64,000 nt of DNA from Ferrigenium straubiae (GTDB lineage Bacteria; Pseudomonadota; Gammaproteobacteria; Burkholderiales; Gallionellaceae): the NCBI GenBank assembly GCA_019449655.1, contig JAHQXD010000001.1:183624-247623 (forward strand). Reading direction: 5' to 3'. The translations under genes were made by a program, and so were the position numbers. The notes beneath the pieces are model-generated. The model saw only the letters and a program-made list of their open reading frames with translations. It did not search any database and had not been told where the DNA came from. Shown piece by piece: positions 62,925-64,000 of the stretch. How positions within the stretch are numbered: the stretch's first letter is position 1; each line of letters opens with the position of its first letter.

Positions 62925-63443
62925 ATGGAATTTTCCTTTGAATTTCAAGTAGGGCATCTTGAGCGCGCCTTGGCCGCCGCCAGACAGGCAATCGAGCAGC
63001 CTCACGATCTGCTTGGAAGCATTGGTGAATCGCTACTGCGGGTAAATCGTGACCGGCACAATGCTGGCCTTGATCCAGACGGCTCGAAATGGAAGGAGCT
63101 TTCCCCGCTGACCTTGAAAGAACCTCGCAAAGGCGGGCCGTTGCAGAAATCCGGCCGCATGCTGCAAAGCTTCAATTATCAGGTGGATGGTGAAACATTG
63201 CGGCTAGGATTTGACGGTGCAACCGAATCGTTGAGGGCTGCGTGGCACAATTCAGGCACCAATCCGTACACCATCAGCCCACGGAAGGCGAAGGCACTCA
63301 AATTCGGTGGTATGTATCGGAAGAGGGTAAGGCATCCCGGCCTTCCCCAGCGTCAGCTTGTTGGTTTTCCTGACTCTGACCAAAGGCTGGCCGGTGAAGT
63401 TGTTGAAGACTACCTCAGGGTGATATTAAATCGCGTTCGATAA
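62925..63443 (+). CDS. Virion morphogenesis / tail completion protein gpG
   Basis: A 172-residue protein: NRDRHNAGLDPDGSKWKELS, then RKGGPLQKSGRMLQSFNYQV and HPGLPQRQLVGFPDSDQ. This is the phage virion morphogenesis family (Mu gpG, P2 gpS). In Mu it is followed by gene I; here it is the last gene before the phage end. Confidence 0.9.
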   Translation: MEFSFEFQVGHLERALAAARQAIEQPHDLLGSIGESLLRVNRDRHNAGLDPDGSKWKELSPLTLKEPRKGGPLQKSGRMLQSFNYQVDGETLRLGFDGATESLRAAWHNSGTNPYTISPRKAKALKFGGMYRKRVRHPGLPQRQLVGFPDSDQRLAGEVVEDYLRVILNRVR

Positions 63444-63647
63444 CCTATTAAATCGAATTTGAAGTGGGGTAAATACCCTACCTCCCCTGATAATTTCCCT
63501 TATATTCTTCCAGAAAATCCCGTATATTTATACCGCAACTGTCCGGGAATCAAGAATTTTGGTATTTCCCGTTTTATCTAGTATTTACGTGGCTTCGTGG
63601 GGTGTTTTCTGGTTTTTTCACTATCCGATTTCCCCCACCTCCCTACT
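63444..63647. repeat. Prophage end (gpG side), non-coding with transposase-binding-like repeat
   Basis: 204 nt without a gene. TTGATTCCCGGACAG (reverse strand, 63553-63539) matches the outermost site at the other end (TTGATTTTCGGACAG) at 13 of 15 positions. The terminal 27 nt form the right inverted repeat, beginning AGTA when read inward. AT-rich sequence with runs such as GGGAAATA may hold further weak sites. Confidence 0.75.
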
Positions 63648-63652
63648 TCAAT
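63648..63652. repeat. Target-site duplication, right copy (TCAAT)
   Basis: Direct repeat of 28011-28015. On the int coding strand it reads ATTGA, the codon for Ile45 plus two bases of Glu46. Confidence 0.92.
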
Positions 63653-63784
63653 TTCCCCTTTCAAACGGTTTGCATACTTCAGATTGGTCGCTGTCGGCTC
63701 GATCCTGAGGGTCGGCCTGTACCGCTTACCGTTCCAGTAGAAAGTGATTTGGATTCCCTTCCCGTGCTGCTTGATCCCACCCAT
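63648..63784 (-). pseudogene. int: Tyrosine integrase, N-terminal part (split by the prophage)
   Basis: It encodes the arm-type DNA-binding domain: MGGIKQHGKGIQITFYWNGK, then RYRPTLRIEPTATNLKYANR and LKGEIE. At the junction the host frame would continue as RAISLGMYTQEQF, which is present at the other side of the prophage. Reading into phage DNA, the frame stops at 63578 after 22 foreign codons. ATG 63784 lies within the xis-like gene. Confidence 0.92.
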
Positions 63785-63935
63785 TGTAGATATGCCTCAG
63801 TTAAGAAATGTATGCGCCCATCGGGTGCCTTGATGAAATGAATTCCTTCCGCGAAATCCCCGCGCGCGATCTTGGATCGCAAAGCGTCCTCGGAATAGCC
63901 TGTCTCTTGGGCGAGCTTTGGGAGTGTGATCAGAG
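63679..63935 (-). pseudogene. xis: Excisionase-like gene, probably truncated at its 5' end by an insertion sequence
   Basis: The frame reads LITLPKLAQETGYSEDALRS, then KIARGDFAEGIHFIKAPDGR, IHFLTEAYLQWVG, matching small excisionase-like HTH proteins that precede integrase genes. It continues 105 nt over the start of int in another frame to TGA 63679. No ATG, GTG or TTG is available upstream before a stop; instead a putative IS end begins at about 63936, so the start codon seems to have been lost. Confidence 0.6.
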
Positions 63936-64000
63936 GAGAGGGTGTCCCGAATTTTGTGTAAACGGGGTTTCTCTACTGTTGCGGCATCCGATCCTCGAAC
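63936..64000. mobile_element. Possible IS256-like insertion sequence, left end (runs off the window)
   Basis: GAGAGGGTGTCCCGAATTTT then GTGTAAACGGGG resembles terminal inverted repeats of IS256/mutator-type elements. No transposase is in view. Recognition is from the end sequence and from the sudden loss of the xis start only. Confidence 0.4.

Larger units (their letters stand above)
28016..63647. mobile_element. Mu-like transposable prophage, 35.6 kb, rearranged module order
   Basis: It is bounded by the TCAAT duplication and imperfect terminal inverted repeats (AGTA...TACT). It encodes DDE transposase A, ATPase B, Ner, repressor, GemA, Mor, HU, lysis, packaging, head, contractile tail, fibre and Com genes. 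Relative to Mu, the module lysis-TerS-TerL-portal-F-G is inverted and lies outside the repressor instead of between mor and I. Two in-frame TGA codons and one likely frameshift, all within 28.1-31.1 kb, suggest loss of infectivity. The Com end (28016) corresponds to the right end of Mu. Confidence 0.95.
26970..64000. mobile_element. tRNA-Pro integrative element (island), incomplete at the right edge
   Basis: The left boundary is the 3' end of tRNA-Pro. Island genes visible are int (split) and a xis-like gene. Everything between the int halves is a Mu-like prophage, and a probable insertion sequence begins at about 63936. No second copy of the tRNA 3' end occurs in the window, so the right attachment site and the cargo lie beyond it. 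With int broken the island cannot excise by its own integrase. Confidence 0.7.

Overview
The chromosome looks betaproteobacterial, probably Nitrosomonadales or Gallionellaceae-like. The evidence is the gene order rpsF-priB-rpsR-rplI-dnaB, the order thrS-infC-rpmI-rplT-pheS-pheT-ihfA-merR-tRNA-Pro, and an EarP/EF-P pair in which EF-P carries Arg32. No rRNA gene is present, so the genus is inferred only.

Positions 1-26969 are host backbone. In order they hold the end of a manganese exporter (mntP), a MacB-type ABC transporter operon, an orphan FliD-like gene, and earP-efp. Next come a small coiled-coil gene, a GAF-GAF-PAS class III cyclase, a Sel1 protein, two membrane-protein genes, a DUF4124 protein, a small Cys-rich protein and a decayed transposase. 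A cation/proton antiporter follows, with a leader that can fold in two mutually exclusive ways. The rest is an rRNA methyltransferase, the S6-PriB-S18-L9-DnaB cluster, tpx, tRNA-Val(GAC), the thrS to merR translation cluster and tRNA-Pro(GGG).

From tRNA-Pro to the right edge lies a nest of mobile elements. A tyrosine-integrase island sits at the 3' end of tRNA-Pro. Its integrase gene is split into a C-terminal part at 26984-28015 and an N-terminal part at 63648-63784. Between them is a complete 35.6-kb Mu-like transposable prophage (28016-63647) flanked by the 5-bp duplication TCAAT. Removing the prophage and one TCAAT copy restores an open frame of 1164 nt (387 aa). The island's excisionase-like gene, overlapping the start of int, appears to be cut at its 5' end by an insertion sequence running off the window.

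The prophage has two divergent arms meeting at a repressor/Ner switch near 53.2 kb. The leftward arm runs ner - DUF3102 - transposase A - ATPase B - small early genes - DUF3164 - MazG-like - HU - GemA - Mor, and continues directly into the late genes I/Z, T, gp35-gp37, sheath, tube, gp41 with frameshift, tape measure, N, P, gp45-gp48, fibres and Com/methyltransferase at the 28.0-kb end. The rightward arm carries repressor, two membrane-protein morons, endolysin-holin-Rz/Rz1, TerS, TerL, portal, a Dam-like methylase, gpF with a C-terminal PBECR2-like domain, and gpG at the 63.6-kb end. Relative to Mu, the lysis-terminase-portal-F-G module has left its place between mor and I and sits inverted beyond the repressor. 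A palindrome, GGCGGGAAATGTTTCCCGCC or its 16-bp core, occurs upstream of both late blocks and once more in the tail operon. It is a candidate late-activator site. The fibre/com end carries two in-frame TGA codons and a probable frameshift, so the prophage is probably decaying.

Two dispersed palindromic repeat families occur in both host and phage DNA. Copies lie in frame inside earP (both families), pheT and gemA.
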